Assembly: GCA_963976865.1 (NCBI GenBank)
Contig: CAXBLY010000002.1
Location: 325,482-389,481 of the forward strand
DNA: 64,000 bases
Source of the DNA: UBA1858 sp963976865
Lineage (GTDB): Bacteria; Pseudomonadota; Gammaproteobacteria; UBA4575
Direction: 5' to 3'
In this document: piece after piece, positions 8,385 through 18,620 of the stretch
Position numbering within the stretch: position 1 is the first letter of the stretch
How the letters are laid out: each line of letters starts with the position of its first letter
The notes under the pieces: model-generated
What the model saw: only the letters and a program-made list of their open reading frames with translations
What the model was told of the DNA's origin: nothing
The model's database searches: none
Translations under genes and position numbers: made by a program

Positions 8385-9980
8385 TCAGTCAGGAATGAAT
8401 TCCGGCAATATTGGCAGAGTCTCACGCAAGAATGATTGCACAATCTGATCGGCTGTTTCCACATCCTGTTTTTGTAATATGGGATACATCACTCTCACCA
8501 GGGCACCGTCAGTTCTGTTTCGTGTAACCCCATCCCAGAACAGATACCATTTCACAAGATATTCATTAGTAATATGGCGATCACGCTGTTTAAACCAGTA
8601 ATACATCAGGAACTTGTTATCGCCCTGCTCAACTAGCATTCGGCTAACATTCATTTTTGCATTGTTACCTGCACTACTCTGATAATCTATCGCTACCTGA
8701 TTTCTATCTGTTATTTTCCATCCAGCACCGGGCAGGCATGATCGCGGAGAGTGCGCTGACTCACCCTTGCGCTGAGATTCGTAGTAAGCGATATATAACT
8801 CTAATACACCGGAATCGTCTGAATAGTTAGCCAGCAAATAATCTTCAAACTTAAGTGCATCGATAAATTTGGCCTCCATTGCTTTTCGCGTACTCTGCCA
8901 GCCGGATATTGTCACAGGGAATTCAGTAAAGCTCTGTCTGGCCGGAATATTTTCCTGCCTCTCTGGCACTACGAGCTGTGCAAGCAAAACAAGGGTTAAC
9001 ACAGCTACCGATATATAAAACGGTTTCGGAATATGTCTCTCAACAACCTTGAAACCAGACATATCCGGCCTGGCAGGAATATCAACACTTAGTACATCCC
9101 GTAATGAGCGACCTGAAGTCAGTTTCGTTAGCAACCACATTTCAAGAAGTAAAATTGCAAAGCAAACCATAAAGATAATCCAGCCTTCAAAGTCATGCAG
9201 GAAACCTTCCGCCATGGCAATGCCCCAGTACTCAACCAGAATACCAATAATTCCTATCCGTATACTGTTCATAAAAATAGTAATAGGCAATGTAGAAAAT
9301 ACCACTACACATTTTTTCCAGAAACTGTCTTTATAGAAATATGCTGCAATCACACCTAATGTCACCAGTGGAAACAAATACCTCAATCCATTACAGGCCT
9401 CTACAACCTGCAACTTGTAATTTCCAAGATCAATGACATTGCCTTCCAGATACACACTTATACCGAACAGCCTGATGACTTCAACTCCAATACTTGATGA
9501 GATGAGCTGCAAATATGCTGACAAATTGTTATATATGAAATTGGGCAGCGGTATAGTAAAAAACAGTAGAAATACAGGCACTATAAAATAGTGGATTCTT
9601 TTCGTCCCGGATATTGACAACACTAATCCAAACAGGACAACAAGCAATGAGTACTTGATAATAACGTAAAGCGTACTCACCTCACCTAAAAACCAGAAAA
9701 ACAGCCCTAGCAGAAGAACCGCCAGACCGAGCCAGGATCCATTGAATTTATCTCTTATAATTTCCGCATTCTTTTGCCAGACAATGAATAATGATATAAA
9801 TGGAATCAGATATGCATGGCTATATTCAGGGGAATCCCACTTCTGTATGGCATGCAGGATGCCTTCTTTAAACAGCAGATACAAAAGTACAAATGCAATG
9901 AAAATCAACCCTAGATAGGTTAATGAAAATTTCCATGCAACCTGTTTATCGCTACTATTAATGGCTTCTGACGCGTTCAT
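8385..9980 (-). CDS. xrtA: Exosortase fused to an EpsI domain (XrtA type)
   Basis: 531 aa. The N-terminal half is an integral-membrane exosortase with the expected triad: Cys196 in VVEACNGLRY, Arg241 in NSIRIG and His262 in GFLHDFEGW. The C-terminal third is an EpsI-like periplasmic domain (PRSCLPGAGW, then a long beta-rich stretch). Exosortases cut PEP-CTERM sorting tails and transfer the protein onward. EpsI is usually tied to exopolysaccharide. XrtA is preferred over XrtD from the neighbours (PrsT, ExeA-like ATPase, autokinase). No protein in the window ends in a recognisable PEP-CTERM tail. Confidence 0.85.
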   Translation of the reverse strand: MNASEAINSSDKQVAWKFSLTYLGLIFIAFVLLYLLFKEGILHAIQKWDSPEYSHAYLIPFISLFIVWQKNAEIIRDKFNGSWLGLAVLLLGLFFWFLGEVSTLYVIIKYSLLVVLFGLVLSISGTKRIHYFIVPVFLLFFTIPLPNFIYNNLSAYLQLISSSIGVEVIRLFGISVYLEGNVIDLGNYKLQVVEACNGLRYLFPLVTLGVIAAYFYKDSFWKKCVVVFSTLPITIFMNSIRIGIIGILVEYWGIAMAEGFLHDFEGWIIFMVCFAILLLEMWLLTKLTSGRSLRDVLSVDIPARPDMSGFKVVERHIPKPFYISVAVLTLVLLAQLVVPERQENIPARQSFTEFPVTISGWQSTRKAMEAKFIDALKFEDYLLANYSDDSGVLELYIAYYESQRKGESAHSPRSCLPGAGWKITDRNQVAIDYQSSAGNNAKMNVSRMLVEQGDNKFLMYYWFKQRDRHITNEYLVKWYLFWDGVTRNRTDGALVRVMYPILQKQDVETADQIVQSFLRETLPILPEFIPD

Positions 9981-9998
9981 TCAATCACTCTTGATTAT

Positions 9999-10820
9999 TT
10001 ATAAAATACCAATAGCGCCACTATTCTTCTTGTCGATGGCAACGCTCATTACTGTTTTCCAATCCACTGTATCGAGTCCATCAGCAAAAGCATAGATAAG
10101 CGCCAGATCGCAAAATGTATTTGCAACTCTAGGCACCCCTTTACTGAAATTAAACACCATACGAATTGCTTTATCGGTAAAAAGCATGCGGTTTGCTCCG
10201 GCCACTTTGAGCCGGTATTTTATATACTCTGCCAACTGCTCCAGTGTTAACGGCTTAAGATGAAAGTCTGACGATATTCTCTGAGCAAATTGCTTTAACT
10301 CAGGCATTCTGAGGGTCTCTCTAATTTCTGGCTGTCCGGAAAGTACAATCTGGAATACCTGGTCTTTGTCTGAATTGATGTTTGATATTATCCTTAGTTC
10401 TTCCAGCATTCGCGGACTAAGATTCTGTGCTTCATCAACGATCAGGACGGTACTCTTCCCAAGACCATATTGTTCTAACAAAAAATTTTCAAAAGTATGA
10501 TACTTTTCTATATTTGACTTGTCTTTATAATCCAGATCAAATGCCAGCAATACAAGATCTATCAGATCACCAAACGAACTATGAGTATTGCTAATCAGAC
10601 CAACTATATGACTGCTGTCCATGCTGCGCAAAAGATATCTGATTAATGTCGTTTTGCCACAACCCACATCACCACTTATAAGCGTGAATCCGGATTCGTT
10701 TTGAATACCATATTCAAGCATTGTCATCGCTAATCGATGACTGCTTGTAAAGTATAAAAATTCAGGATCAGGAGATAACGAAAATGGCTTTTCTTTTAAT
10801 CCAAAATGGTCGTTATACAT
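9999..10820 (-). CDS. ExeA-like AAA ATPase of the exosortase locus
   Basis: 273 aa. It opens with the family signature MYNDHFGLKEKPFSLSPDPEF. Walker A is GDVGCGKTT and Walker B is VLIVDEAQNLS, followed by the sensor stretch SGQPEI. This fits the 'putative secretion ATPase' that accompanies XrtA exopolysaccharide loci. It is a paralogue of the T2SS GspA encoded at 45.2-46.9 kb but lacks GspA's membrane segment and peptidoglycan-binding tail, so it should be cytoplasmic. It sits between the autokinase and the exosortase genes. Its partner is not known; the autokinase is a candidate. Confidence 0.85.
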   Translation of the reverse strand: MYNDHFGLKEKPFSLSPDPEFLYFTSSHRLAMTMLEYGIQNESGFTLISGDVGCGKTTLIRYLLRSMDSSHIVGLISNTHSSFGDLIDLVLLAFDLDYKDKSNIEKYHTFENFLLEQYGLGKSTVLIVDEAQNLSPRMLEELRIISNINSDKDQVFQIVLSGQPEIRETLRMPELKQFAQRISSDFHLKPLTLEQLAEYIKYRLKVAGANRMLFTDKAIRMVFNFSKGVPRVANTFCDLALIYAFADGLDTVDWKTVMSVAIDKKNSGAIGIL

Positions 10821-10851
10821 AAGAATATAATTTCGCTACTTAATCTAATGA

Positions 10852-11655
10852 TTAATAGTAGCCTAATGTTGCCGGCTCCAATGAATCATTAATGACAACT
10901 CCGGCAATATTAACACCTGCCAACATCTCCTGAGTACGCTGCAAATCCAGTTTGTTGGTTTTTCCTTCTCTGACAACCAGCAATACAGCATCAACATGAG
11001 GCAGGAATGAAATAGCATCATCACTTACAAGCATCGGCGGCAAATCAACAACCACTACTGAATTCTCATAGATTGCGGCTGCCTCATTGATCAGGTTCAG
11101 GCCTTTATCTGTAGATAAATATTCAGATGAGTCATGAAGAGGCTTAACAGAAGGCGCAATGGCCAAACCGTCCATACCAGGAGACACGAGTATGTCGGAT
11201 AGCGGCGTGTCATGAGCAAAGTACTCATCCAGGCCTGCATCAGGCTCATAGCCATAACAAGAATGTATAGAGGGCGTTAACAGATCAAGATCGAGTAATA
11301 CTGCATTTGCCTTGCGACTATTACCTATGCTTATTGACAGGTTTATAGCGACAGTTGATTTACCATCATCTTTAGTAGGACTGATTACCGCAATTGATTG
11401 CCAGTGCTTATCATGCATAAGATGCATTAACCGGGTTCTTAGAACCTTATAAGGCTGAACCATCTCTTCTCGACTGGCACTATTAAGTATCCTGTTTTTC
11501 TCCAGCGTTAATATATCTGGAGTAAACGTTTTAATTTTAGCTGCATTCACCTGGGGCGAGCGAACAACATTGTTCCTTGTAACAACACGTGTTACTGAAG
11601 CCTGTTTATTTCTACTAGCTCTAGTGAGATCCAACGCTTTTGTTATTTTATCCAC
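10852..11655 (-). CDS. CpsD/EpsB-type tyrosine autokinase with altered P-loop
   Basis: 267 aa, the cytoplasmic kinase half of a BY-kinase pair whose membrane half is the Wzz-like protein next door. Visible parts are an N-terminal helix MDKITKALDLTRASR, a P-loop SPTKDDGKST (92-101), a Walker A' stretch VLLDLDLLTPS, and Walker B VVVVDLPPMLVSDDA. The tail ends in a tyrosine pair. The P-loop has Asp-Asp where Gly-Glu is usual, and A' lacks the usual Arg after DxD, so activity may be altered. The expected role is phosphorylation-controlled chain length or export. Confidence 0.8.
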   Translation of the reverse strand: MDKITKALDLTRASRNKQASVTRVVTRNNVVRSPQVNAAKIKTFTPDILTLEKNRILNSASREEMVQPYKVLRTRLMHLMHDKHWQSIAVISPTKDDGKSTVAINLSISIGNSRKANAVLLDLDLLTPSIHSCYGYEPDAGLDEYFAHDTPLSDILVSPGMDGLAIAPSVKPLHDSSEYLSTDKGLNLINEAAAIYENSVVVVDLPPMLVSDDAISFLPHVDAVLLVVREGKTNKLDLQRTQEMLAGVNIAGVVINDSLEPATLGYY

Positions 11656-11677
11656 GACAATATTTTTATACTTTAAT

Positions 11678-13453
11678 TTAGACTTTTCTCAATACTTTAT
11701 AAAAAAGCACATCAAGCGGAAGATATAAAAAATGCAGCAAAGCAAGCAAACACACAAAAGCTATCAACATTATGCCCAGCAAGAATAACTTTGTGTTTTT
11801 AGCTTTTGACACTTCTTCGATAGTGTACATGGTTGGCAACACAGCAATGGGCATAAAACCAGTCAACTGCAGGACTGTTGAACGGTCATATATTGCATCA
11901 TCCAGACTTTCTTTTAGAAGCACAACACCCAACGCAGCGATTCCACTTAACAATATCCCCAGAATTAAAATAGCAGGTCGGTTAGGGCTAACCGGCTGTT
12001 CAGGCAATAATGGTGGTTCAATAATGGTAAAGCGTTCACTTTGTTTACCTAACTCCAGTGATTCACCAATCTTGGCCTCAGAAAGCTTGGCTTTAACATC
12101 TGCGTATTTTAAACGCGCATTATCATAATCACGCAGCAGCGCTCTATATTTACGCTCCACTTCGGGGGATTCAATCAATCTCTTTTCAAGCATCTGTATT
12201 TTTGTTTGTAGAGATGACCGTGTGATTTTCAGACTGCTTATTTCCGAACTGGTTGCATCGAGTTGCGCCTGCAATTGCGAATACGCCGGATTGGAAATAT
12301 CGCCGATATTTGGTCTGGAGTTAACACTTGAGCCTGATGTCACGCGTGTTTCTTCTAAAGACTGGATCGACCGCTTTAACGACTTCACATCTGGATGATC
12401 ACTGGAATATTTCAATTCCGCTTCCTGCAGACGCTGATTCAACAACTGTAATTCAGCATTAATTTCTTTAATCCCGCTTCCATTTTGCGCACTGTCTTTT
12501 TCTAGTGAGGCAATTTCTCTCTTTATTCTTAATATATCGGGATGATTGTTCGAATAAATACCAGAAAGTTGAGCAAGCTCTATTTTAAGAATTTTCAAAC
12601 GGTCACCAGAACCAAGCAAACGTTCACCCTGTTCACTAAACAAGGCCCGATTAGGATTCATTTGTGCCAGCTCGGATTGCAGGTAAATCTGACGTTCTCT
12701 CAACGCACGCAGTTGTTGATCAATTTGCTTGATTTCCTGATCCGTTCTGTCCATCAAATTCAGATTCATAGAAACCAGTTCCGGCAGTTTTGCTACATTG
12801 CCAGTTTTAAATTCAGCCAGATTCTCTTCCAGTTTATTAATTTCAGTTTCAAGTTTATCAGCCTCTTCTTCCAGAAATTGCGTAGCGTCCTGGGCTTTTT
12901 GAGTACGTTCCTTGATATTCTCATTCAGAAATAATCCGGTAATTTCATTCGCGACTTTATGTGCAAGCGCTGGTGACTCATGCTCATATGAAACCTTGAA
13001 GGCTATCGTCGCCTGCACGGGCCTGCCACTACGTGGATCAATCACATCTGCACTGATAAAATCCAGTGAAATTGCATCTCTTATTTCCTCAAGCACAACT
13101 TCTCTGGGTTCACTTTCCAGCATATCCTGATAGAGGTTAAATTTATCAATAATCTGAAATAAATTGGTTGACGTCATCACTCGCTGCTTGATCACTTGAA
13201 GTCGTTGATCGGCAAAAGTTGTGATTGTGGAGCGAACAAAGTCCTGTGGAATCTCCTGTTGCTCAATCAGTATTGTGCCAGCTGATTGATATTTTGCAGG
13301 TAATAAAAAAGCCAGTAACGCTGAAATAACTACTAAAATACTGACAGTGATTATTACGGCTGTTTTTCGTCTTTTAACTGCCCGAATCCAGTCTGCAAGG
13401 CTTTTTTCCGTCTCCAGCTGATCTTCAAATTCGTGAGTTTGATTTTCCATCAA
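11678..13453 (-). CDS. Wzz/GNVR-type polysaccharide chain-length protein
   Basis: 591 aa. A first membrane helix lies at about 33-53 and a second near 490-510, with a long coiled-coil periplasmic region between. The stretch RLIESPEVERKYRALLRDYD belongs to the GNVR/Wzz family, and the proline-rich PEQPVSPNRP precedes the second helix. A third hydrophobic stretch lies at the C-terminus. By family it controls polysaccharide chain length and activates the autokinase encoded 22 nt downstream. It starts one base from the end of the barrel gene. Confidence 0.87.
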   Translation of the reverse strand: MMENQTHEFEDQLETEKSLADWIRAVKRRKTAVIITVSILVVISALLAFLLPAKYQSAGTILIEQQEIPQDFVRSTITTFADQRLQVIKQRVMTSTNLFQIIDKFNLYQDMLESEPREVVLEEIRDAISLDFISADVIDPRSGRPVQATIAFKVSYEHESPALAHKVANEITGLFLNENIKERTQKAQDATQFLEEEADKLETEINKLEENLAEFKTGNVAKLPELVSMNLNLMDRTDQEIKQIDQQLRALRERQIYLQSELAQMNPNRALFSEQGERLLGSGDRLKILKIELAQLSGIYSNNHPDILRIKREIASLEKDSAQNGSGIKEINAELQLLNQRLQEAELKYSSDHPDVKSLKRSIQSLEETRVTSGSSVNSRPNIGDISNPAYSQLQAQLDATSSEISSLKITRSSLQTKIQMLEKRLIESPEVERKYRALLRDYDNARLKYADVKAKLSEAKIGESLELGKQSERFTIIEPPLLPEQPVSPNRPAILILGILLSGIAALGVVLLKESLDDAIYDRSTVLQLTGFMPIAVLPTMYTIEEVSKAKNTKLFLLGIMLIAFVCLLALLHFLYLPLDVLFYKVLRKV

Positions 13454-14635
13454 TCAGATTCTGTTTTTGTGGCCGCTGTATCGAATGCCAATAATGACAG
13501 CATCTGAATCTGCAGATGTGCTATTTGCGTCATTATCAATTTCCTGGTCTCTATGGCGAAGCTGGCCAGTCAGATACCACTTCTGCGCTAGTCGATAATC
13601 AGCACCTAATGTCAGAGTCCAGTACTCTCGATCAGAGTCCTGGTCATTATTGACTGACTCATCCTCAAACCAGCTCACGTTGAGGCCGCTACTGAAACGA
13701 TCGCTGTGCGACCTTTGATAAGCAAAACTCACTTCGGTTCGTTCATTGACATCACCATCAGCACTAGGCTCAAGTGAATTACTTACTTCAACACTCATGG
13801 TAGACACCTGTGTCTGTCTGGTTGCCCCTACATCATAGGATGCACCGGTATCATCGTCCCTAACCGTCATGCCTGAGACTTCATTCTTGAAATTGGACTT
13901 TCGATAACCTACTTGAGCATAACCACGCCATAACTCATTAAACGTTCTGTCATAACGGATGTTTCCACCATTTGTTTCGACATCACTAACAAACGTGTCA
14001 GCCTCATAATTTGAATTAAATAAACTCAACGTCACATAGTTAAGCTGATCAAAGTTATGCACTACCCCTGCATTAACGCTTTCAACGGAATATTCGGTCA
14101 ATGAAACAGGGATGGAATTCGGGAAATCCACTTCACTATAACTAGCACCAGCAAACACCTGTGTATCTTCAATAACCGTATAATTGTATTGAGTCGAAAT
14201 TGATTTATCGACACGTCTGTTTACATCTTCCAAAAAACCCGTGTCCTGTAATTCTGTAAACTGAGATGACTGACGCAGATATTCACCATCAATCGTCAAT
14301 TGCGAGCGTTCACCATCCCAGCGACCACCGGCATAGAGCAATTGGTCATCAGTATCAACACCACGGTCGTCGTCGCCATCATAACGGACAGAGCGTAACG
14401 CGCCACGCACATAGACTTCGCTTATTTCTGTCACGTTGGACAACTTAATATCAACTCGCGAATCAACCCCCAGGACTCCCTTTTCGTCTTCACTTCTTAA
14501 TCTCTTGTTACTATCTGCCTCTAAACTCGATGAAGCCGTTGTCTGGTAATACCATTCACCCGCATAAACAGCATTCATAAATAGAACACCTAGTGATGCA
14601 GCGACTATCGATCTGGAAAATTTCAAATTCATCAT
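13454..14635 (-). CDS. Outer-membrane beta-barrel protein of the exosortase locus
   Basis: 393 aa with a signal peptide (about 1-25) and then alternating hydrophobic/polar beta-strands with many acidic turns and aromatic residues. The last strand (DAVIIGIRYSGHKNRI) lacks the standard terminal Phe. It fits the conserved barrel-type protein seen beside Wza-like and Wzz-like genes in PEP-CTERM exopolysaccharide loci. The neighbouring export protein is short and has no outer-membrane-spanning tail. This barrel may therefore be the actual outer-membrane channel; that role is inferred from context. Confidence 0.7.
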   Translation of the reverse strand: MMNLKFSRSIVAASLGVLFMNAVYAGEWYYQTTASSSLEADSNKRLRSEDEKGVLGVDSRVDIKLSNVTEISEVYVRGALRSVRYDGDDDRGVDTDDQLLYAGGRWDGERSQLTIDGEYLRQSSQFTELQDTGFLEDVNRRVDKSISTQYNYTVIEDTQVFAGASYSEVDFPNSIPVSLTEYSVESVNAGVVHNFDQLNYVTLSLFNSNYEADTFVSDVETNGGNIRYDRTFNELWRGYAQVGYRKSNFKNEVSGMTVRDDDTGASYDVGATRQTQVSTMSVEVSNSLEPSADGDVNERTEVSFAYQRSHSDRFSSGLNVSWFEDESVNNDQDSDREYWTLTLGADYRLAQKWYLTGQLRHRDQEIDNDANSTSADSDAVIIGIRYSGHKNRI

Positions 14636-14653
14636 CGTTTTATAATTTAATAT

Positions 14654-15208
14654 TTATGGGACAAGAACCGTATCACCGCTTTGCAAGAGGATATTTTGCT
14701 GAAGATTTCTACCCTTCTCTATATCAGCGTAACGAAACTTAATCGACTTAAGTTGCCCCGCTGTCCTGCGCAACACCTGAATATCATTTAATGCAGCGAA
14801 TGCTGTTGCACCACCTGCCATTCCCAATGCCTGTAACACATCTACATTCTGACTGAATGGGAATACGCCGGGCCTGTTTACCTTTCCAACAACATAAATT
14901 AAATTGCCATTTAGTTCCTGCAAAGCAACACTCACCTGAACATCCGGTATTAACGTGGCCAGCTTTCTGGTGATGATCTGCCTCACATTTTCGACTGTTT
15001 TACCACTTGCCTGAATATCACCTACCAATGGAAAAGATATTCCACCGTCAGGTCTGACCAGCAGTACTCGCTGAAGGTCTTCTTCTTTCCAGACAGACAC
15101 TGAAAGCACATCACCAGGCTGAAGAAAGTACTGCGTTGTTTCAGCGACAACAAAGCCCGCTTTAAAAACCAGACAAAACAAAAGGATTATGAGGGGTTTT
15201 TTCATCAA
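14654..15208 (-). CDS. Short Wza-like polysaccharide export protein
   Basis: 184 aa with a signal peptide (about 1-22). It has one polysaccharide-export domain (QPGDVLSVSVWKEEDL, then VRPDGGISFPLVGDIQASG) and one SLBB-type domain (VVGKVNRPGVFPF). There is no lipobox Cys and no room for the C-terminal helix that spans the outer membrane in E. coli Wza, which is about twice as long. It should sit in the periplasm and need a partner for the outer-membrane step, probably the barrel encoded next. It is first in the operon. Confidence 0.85.
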   Translation of the reverse strand: MMKKPLIILLFCLVFKAGFVVAETTQYFLQPGDVLSVSVWKEEDLQRVLLVRPDGGISFPLVGDIQASGKTVENVRQIITRKLATLIPDVQVSVALQELNGNLIYVVGKVNRPGVFPFSQNVDVLQALGMAGGATAFAALNDIQVLRRTAGQLKSIKFRYADIEKGRNLQQNILLQSGDTVLVP

Positions 15209-15647
15209 ATTAACCTAATTTTTATTTACATTATTGTACTCATATGACGATTTCAATCATGTAACAATTTGTACGGAATTACTAATAGATTCAGCCAACT
15301 ATCAATAATCATTTACTGACAATTAGTGCATTCAAATAGTGTATGATACACGATCCAGATAAGAATGATACGCATTTGCATATAGAGCGAATACATTGCA
15401 GCATGTCGTCTATCGCATAGCACTAAGATATAAAACTACTATTATTGAGATGCTTAAGCTCTATTCATGAGCTCATTTAAAAAACCAAGTATAAGGACCA
15501 ACCAGGATAACTAGCCAGAATTCTTGTTATATTACGACAAAATTCCTAACCACTCGCCCTATTCACTCAGGATACCTGACTATACGGAATATTCGAGGAA
15601 TTCGTATTGAAGACAAAACTACATTGATTATAGCTATGCGACATGGC
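15209..15647. other. Gene-free stretch ahead of the exopolysaccharide operon
   Basis: 439 bp between the Wza-like start and the stop of the GGDEF/EAL gene. It must hold the promoter of the operon running to 4318. I found no convincing -35/-10 pair, no terminator with a U-run, and no reading frame with a ribosome site. Confidence 0.5.
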
Positions 15648-18497
15648 TCAAGCCGCTGAATTCGTCAATTTTCTTAGAAAATTTCTACTAACAAGAAAGT
15701 TTTCAATCGGTTCAGGTTTACCCAGATGAAAACCCTGTCCGTAGTCGACACCGATTTCTGTCAGCAATTCCACTACGGCTTCATTTTCCACATATTCAGC
15801 AATAGTTTGCTTATCTAATACAGCGCTCATTTCATGAATAGCTTTAACCATGGCATAGTTCACTTTGTCTGTTTGCATGTCCTTAACAAAAATTCCGTCT
15901 ATTTTCAGGAAGTCCACAGGCAGTGTTTTCAAGTATGCAAATGATGAAAGACCTGAACCGAAATCATCAAGCGCAAATAAAAAGCCGTCATTTTTGAGCT
16001 GCTCGATTAAATCTATTGCTGTCGTTAAATTAGCAATTGCCGCAGTTTCTGTAATTTCAAAACAGATTTTACTGGATTCTATTTTATACTCTCTCCTCTT
16101 TTCCTGTATGAATGATAACAATTCATCTTCTGCAACAGACTGTCCGGATAAATTAATCGAAATTTTGGTCAGTTCTTTAACCTTTGCCTTGTACTGGCTA
16201 ATATACTGAAATACTTTTTCTATAATCCAGCGATCCAGCTTGTAGGCACGATCATATCTTTCAACAGCAGGAAGAAATGCATTTGGTGGAATAATGCTAC
16301 CGTCATCATCCAACATTCGTACCAGCACCTCTATAGATGTTTTTTGGGGTTTATCTTTTGAGAGTGATACAATAGGTTGCGCATAAAGAACCAGTCCATC
16401 TGACTCAATTGCTTTGTCAAAGTGCTGTATCCACCGTTCCTGACCTTTTCTTTCAATAATAGTGTCATCACCATCACAATACATTCTTATACAGTTACGA
16501 CCAGACTCTTTGGCCAGGTAACATGCACTATCAACTGCATTTAAAATATATGTCAAACCATCACAAGATGGTTGAATCTCAGCAATTCCAATACTACATT
16601 CAATGGAAAATGTTTTTTCATCCCATGAAAAACGGTAAGCTGCCAAACCTGCCAAAATTTTCTCAGCTATTTTTTCAGATTCCACAATGTTGGTATTTCC
16701 AACCAGCACAGCAAATTCATCCCCACCCATCCGCGCAACAGAATTTTTACTCCCAACGATATTACGTAATAATTTAGCAACCTGTTTAAGCAACTCATCA
16801 CCTGCTGCATGTCCGCAAATATCGTTAATTAACTTAAATCTGTCCAGGTCAATGTATAAAACGGCAGAGTTACCTTCATAATTATGTGCCAGCGTTATTG
16901 CGGAGTTTACTCTTTTTTCAAATTCACTACGATTAATCAACTTAGTTAAAATATCATGGGATGCCTGATACTTTAGCCGCCGCGATAATACCCGTATATT
17001 AGTCACGTCATTAAGCACCAGCACTGCACCAAATATTTGTCCATCTTTGCGAACCAAAGGTGTAGCCATCACTTGCACGGTATATCTTGTCCCGTCTTTA
17101 TCCAGCATATCTGCGTATATTTTATGATTCATACGCTCACCACTCTCCAGACATTTCAATACCGGATTTTGGATATCACTCATTGAGTGTTCTTTATAGA
17201 AAGAAATGACTGACTCTATACGCTGACCTTTAGTTTCGTTTCTGGATAAGCCCGTCAATCTTTCTGCGGCCGAATTCTCGTATTCAACGATACCTTCCGC
17301 GTTTGTGGTAATGACCGCATCTACAATCGAATTCAACGTTGCGACTGCCTTGTCTTTTTCCTGTTGCAGCTGGATTCGATTTGTTTTCTCTGAATGAATA
17401 TTGACTAATGAGCCAATCATTTTATTAAGATCGCCATTTGAATCAAATGAACCAACCACTCTCAACCTGAACCAGCGAAAGCCTTTTTCCTTTACTGTCA
17501 ATCGGCATTCCATCGAAAAATATTGTTTAGCTCTGATTTCATTTTCTACATTATGATCAAATACCTTCTTCTCTTTTGGATGCATCAGTCTTTTCATAAG
17601 ATCAAATGACGGTTTTGAACTATCGTAATCAAAACCCAAAAGACTAAACATCGGCTTGGACCACCAGTCTCCATCATCTTTTAATTTGGACCACTCCCAT
17701 ATTCCTTCAGTGGCTGCCTGTATGGCGGTATCAAATTTTTTCCTGAATTGCTGATGTTGAATTTGTAGAGATTTCAGTTCAGTTATATCTTCAAATTTCC
17801 ATACCAATGCATCACCAAATATCTGTCTAGAACGCTTGATACTGATAGATATATATAAATTTTTATTCTGCCAGAAACTTTCACCTGCTTTGGTGTAGAC
17901 AAACAACACATTGTCAATTTGATCAGTATCTTTGATCGACGAATTAACATCCTGAAGAATAGCGTCATTTCTTATTAGCTGAGATATATTTGACATTTCG
18001 CTTTCTGAAATAGAAAACATTTCAAGGAATTTATTATTCTTATAGATAAATTCCAAAGAATCATAGGATGTGATACATATGCTTGCTGGAATACTGCCAA
18101 ATATTTCTTCGTTGAGTTGATCGGCATTTTTATTAGAGGATTCCTGGCTAGCTTTTTCAAAGTCACTCTTATTAACTAGCTCTACGAATATTTGAGTCTT
18201 ACTCTGTGCAGAAAATTCCCACACCCATACTTTATTCTTATGTTCGCATTTAACTACCTGAGAGGCACTATTCTTATATAGCGACTGGCATAATTGGCCA
18301 ATATTTTTTGGCAGGATCTGAGATGCATCATATATGTCATATATAAGGAAATATTCCTTGAGAGCAAAGCTTATAAAAAGAATTTTTCCTTTTGGATCCA
18401 GCTTTATTGAATACTTGGCTTTTGATTCCGGGACACCCGCAGCAGAGACCTCTTCATTCAATCCGCTTTTTTTGTTTCTGCCAAACAAGTTGAGCAT
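15648..18497 (-). CDS. PAS-GGDEF-EAL c-di-GMP signalling protein
   Basis: 949 aa, apparently soluble. About 130 N-terminal residues are unassigned. Three PAS regions follow (near 150-250, 255-375 and 385-510; the second has the PAS_3 WWSKPMF...HP pattern). Next come a GGDEF domain with the intact RMGGDEF motif and an EAL domain. The EAL signature reads EVL, which is accepted in active enzymes; the DDFGSG loop, KIDG Lys and EYVENE Glu are present. No RxxD inhibitory site precedes GGDEF. By family it makes and/or breaks c-di-GMP. Its place upstream of the exopolysaccharide operon suggests control of that polymer, which is inferred. Confidence 0.88.
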   Translation of the reverse strand: MLNLFGRNKKSGLNEEVSAAGVPESKAKYSIKLDPKGKILFISFALKEYFLIYDIYDASQILPKNIGQLCQSLYKNSASQVVKCEHKNKVWVWEFSAQSKTQIFVELVNKSDFEKASQESSNKNADQLNEEIFGSIPASICITSYDSLEFIYKNNKFLEMFSISESEMSNISQLIRNDAILQDVNSSIKDTDQIDNVLFVYTKAGESFWQNKNLYISISIKRSRQIFGDALVWKFEDITELKSLQIQHQQFRKKFDTAIQAATEGIWEWSKLKDDGDWWSKPMFSLLGFDYDSSKPSFDLMKRLMHPKEKKVFDHNVENEIRAKQYFSMECRLTVKEKGFRWFRLRVVGSFDSNGDLNKMIGSLVNIHSEKTNRIQLQQEKDKAVATLNSIVDAVITTNAEGIVEYENSAAERLTGLSRNETKGQRIESVISFYKEHSMSDIQNPVLKCLESGERMNHKIYADMLDKDGTRYTVQVMATPLVRKDGQIFGAVLVLNDVTNIRVLSRRLKYQASHDILTKLINRSEFEKRVNSAITLAHNYEGNSAVLYIDLDRFKLINDICGHAAGDELLKQVAKLLRNIVGSKNSVARMGGDEFAVLVGNTNIVESEKIAEKILAGLAAYRFSWDEKTFSIECSIGIAEIQPSCDGLTYILNAVDSACYLAKESGRNCIRMYCDGDDTIIERKGQERWIQHFDKAIESDGLVLYAQPIVSLSKDKPQKTSIEVLVRMLDDDGSIIPPNAFLPAVERYDRAYKLDRWIIEKVFQYISQYKAKVKELTKISINLSGQSVAEDELLSFIQEKRREYKIESSKICFEITETAAIANLTTAIDLIEQLKNDGFLFALDDFGSGLSSFAYLKTLPVDFLKIDGIFVKDMQTDKVNYAMVKAIHEMSAVLDKQTIAEYVENEAVVELLTEIGVDYGQGFHLGKPEPIENFLVSRNFLRKLTNSAA

Positions 18498-18620
18498 AGT
18501 TTACTTTCTTATACATAGAGTGTTCTGAACCTACAGATGTTACCGAGTTAGCTATGCAAAGAAATATATTTTAGCTGTATGGGATGAATTTCTTGATGAA
18601 ATGCTATAAAACAATTGAAA

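Noticed and set aside
12542..12934. A 130-codon plus-strand frame
   Set aside because: It lies inside the Wzz/GNVR gene on the opposite strand and has no ribosome site; it is a shadow of the coiled-coil codons.
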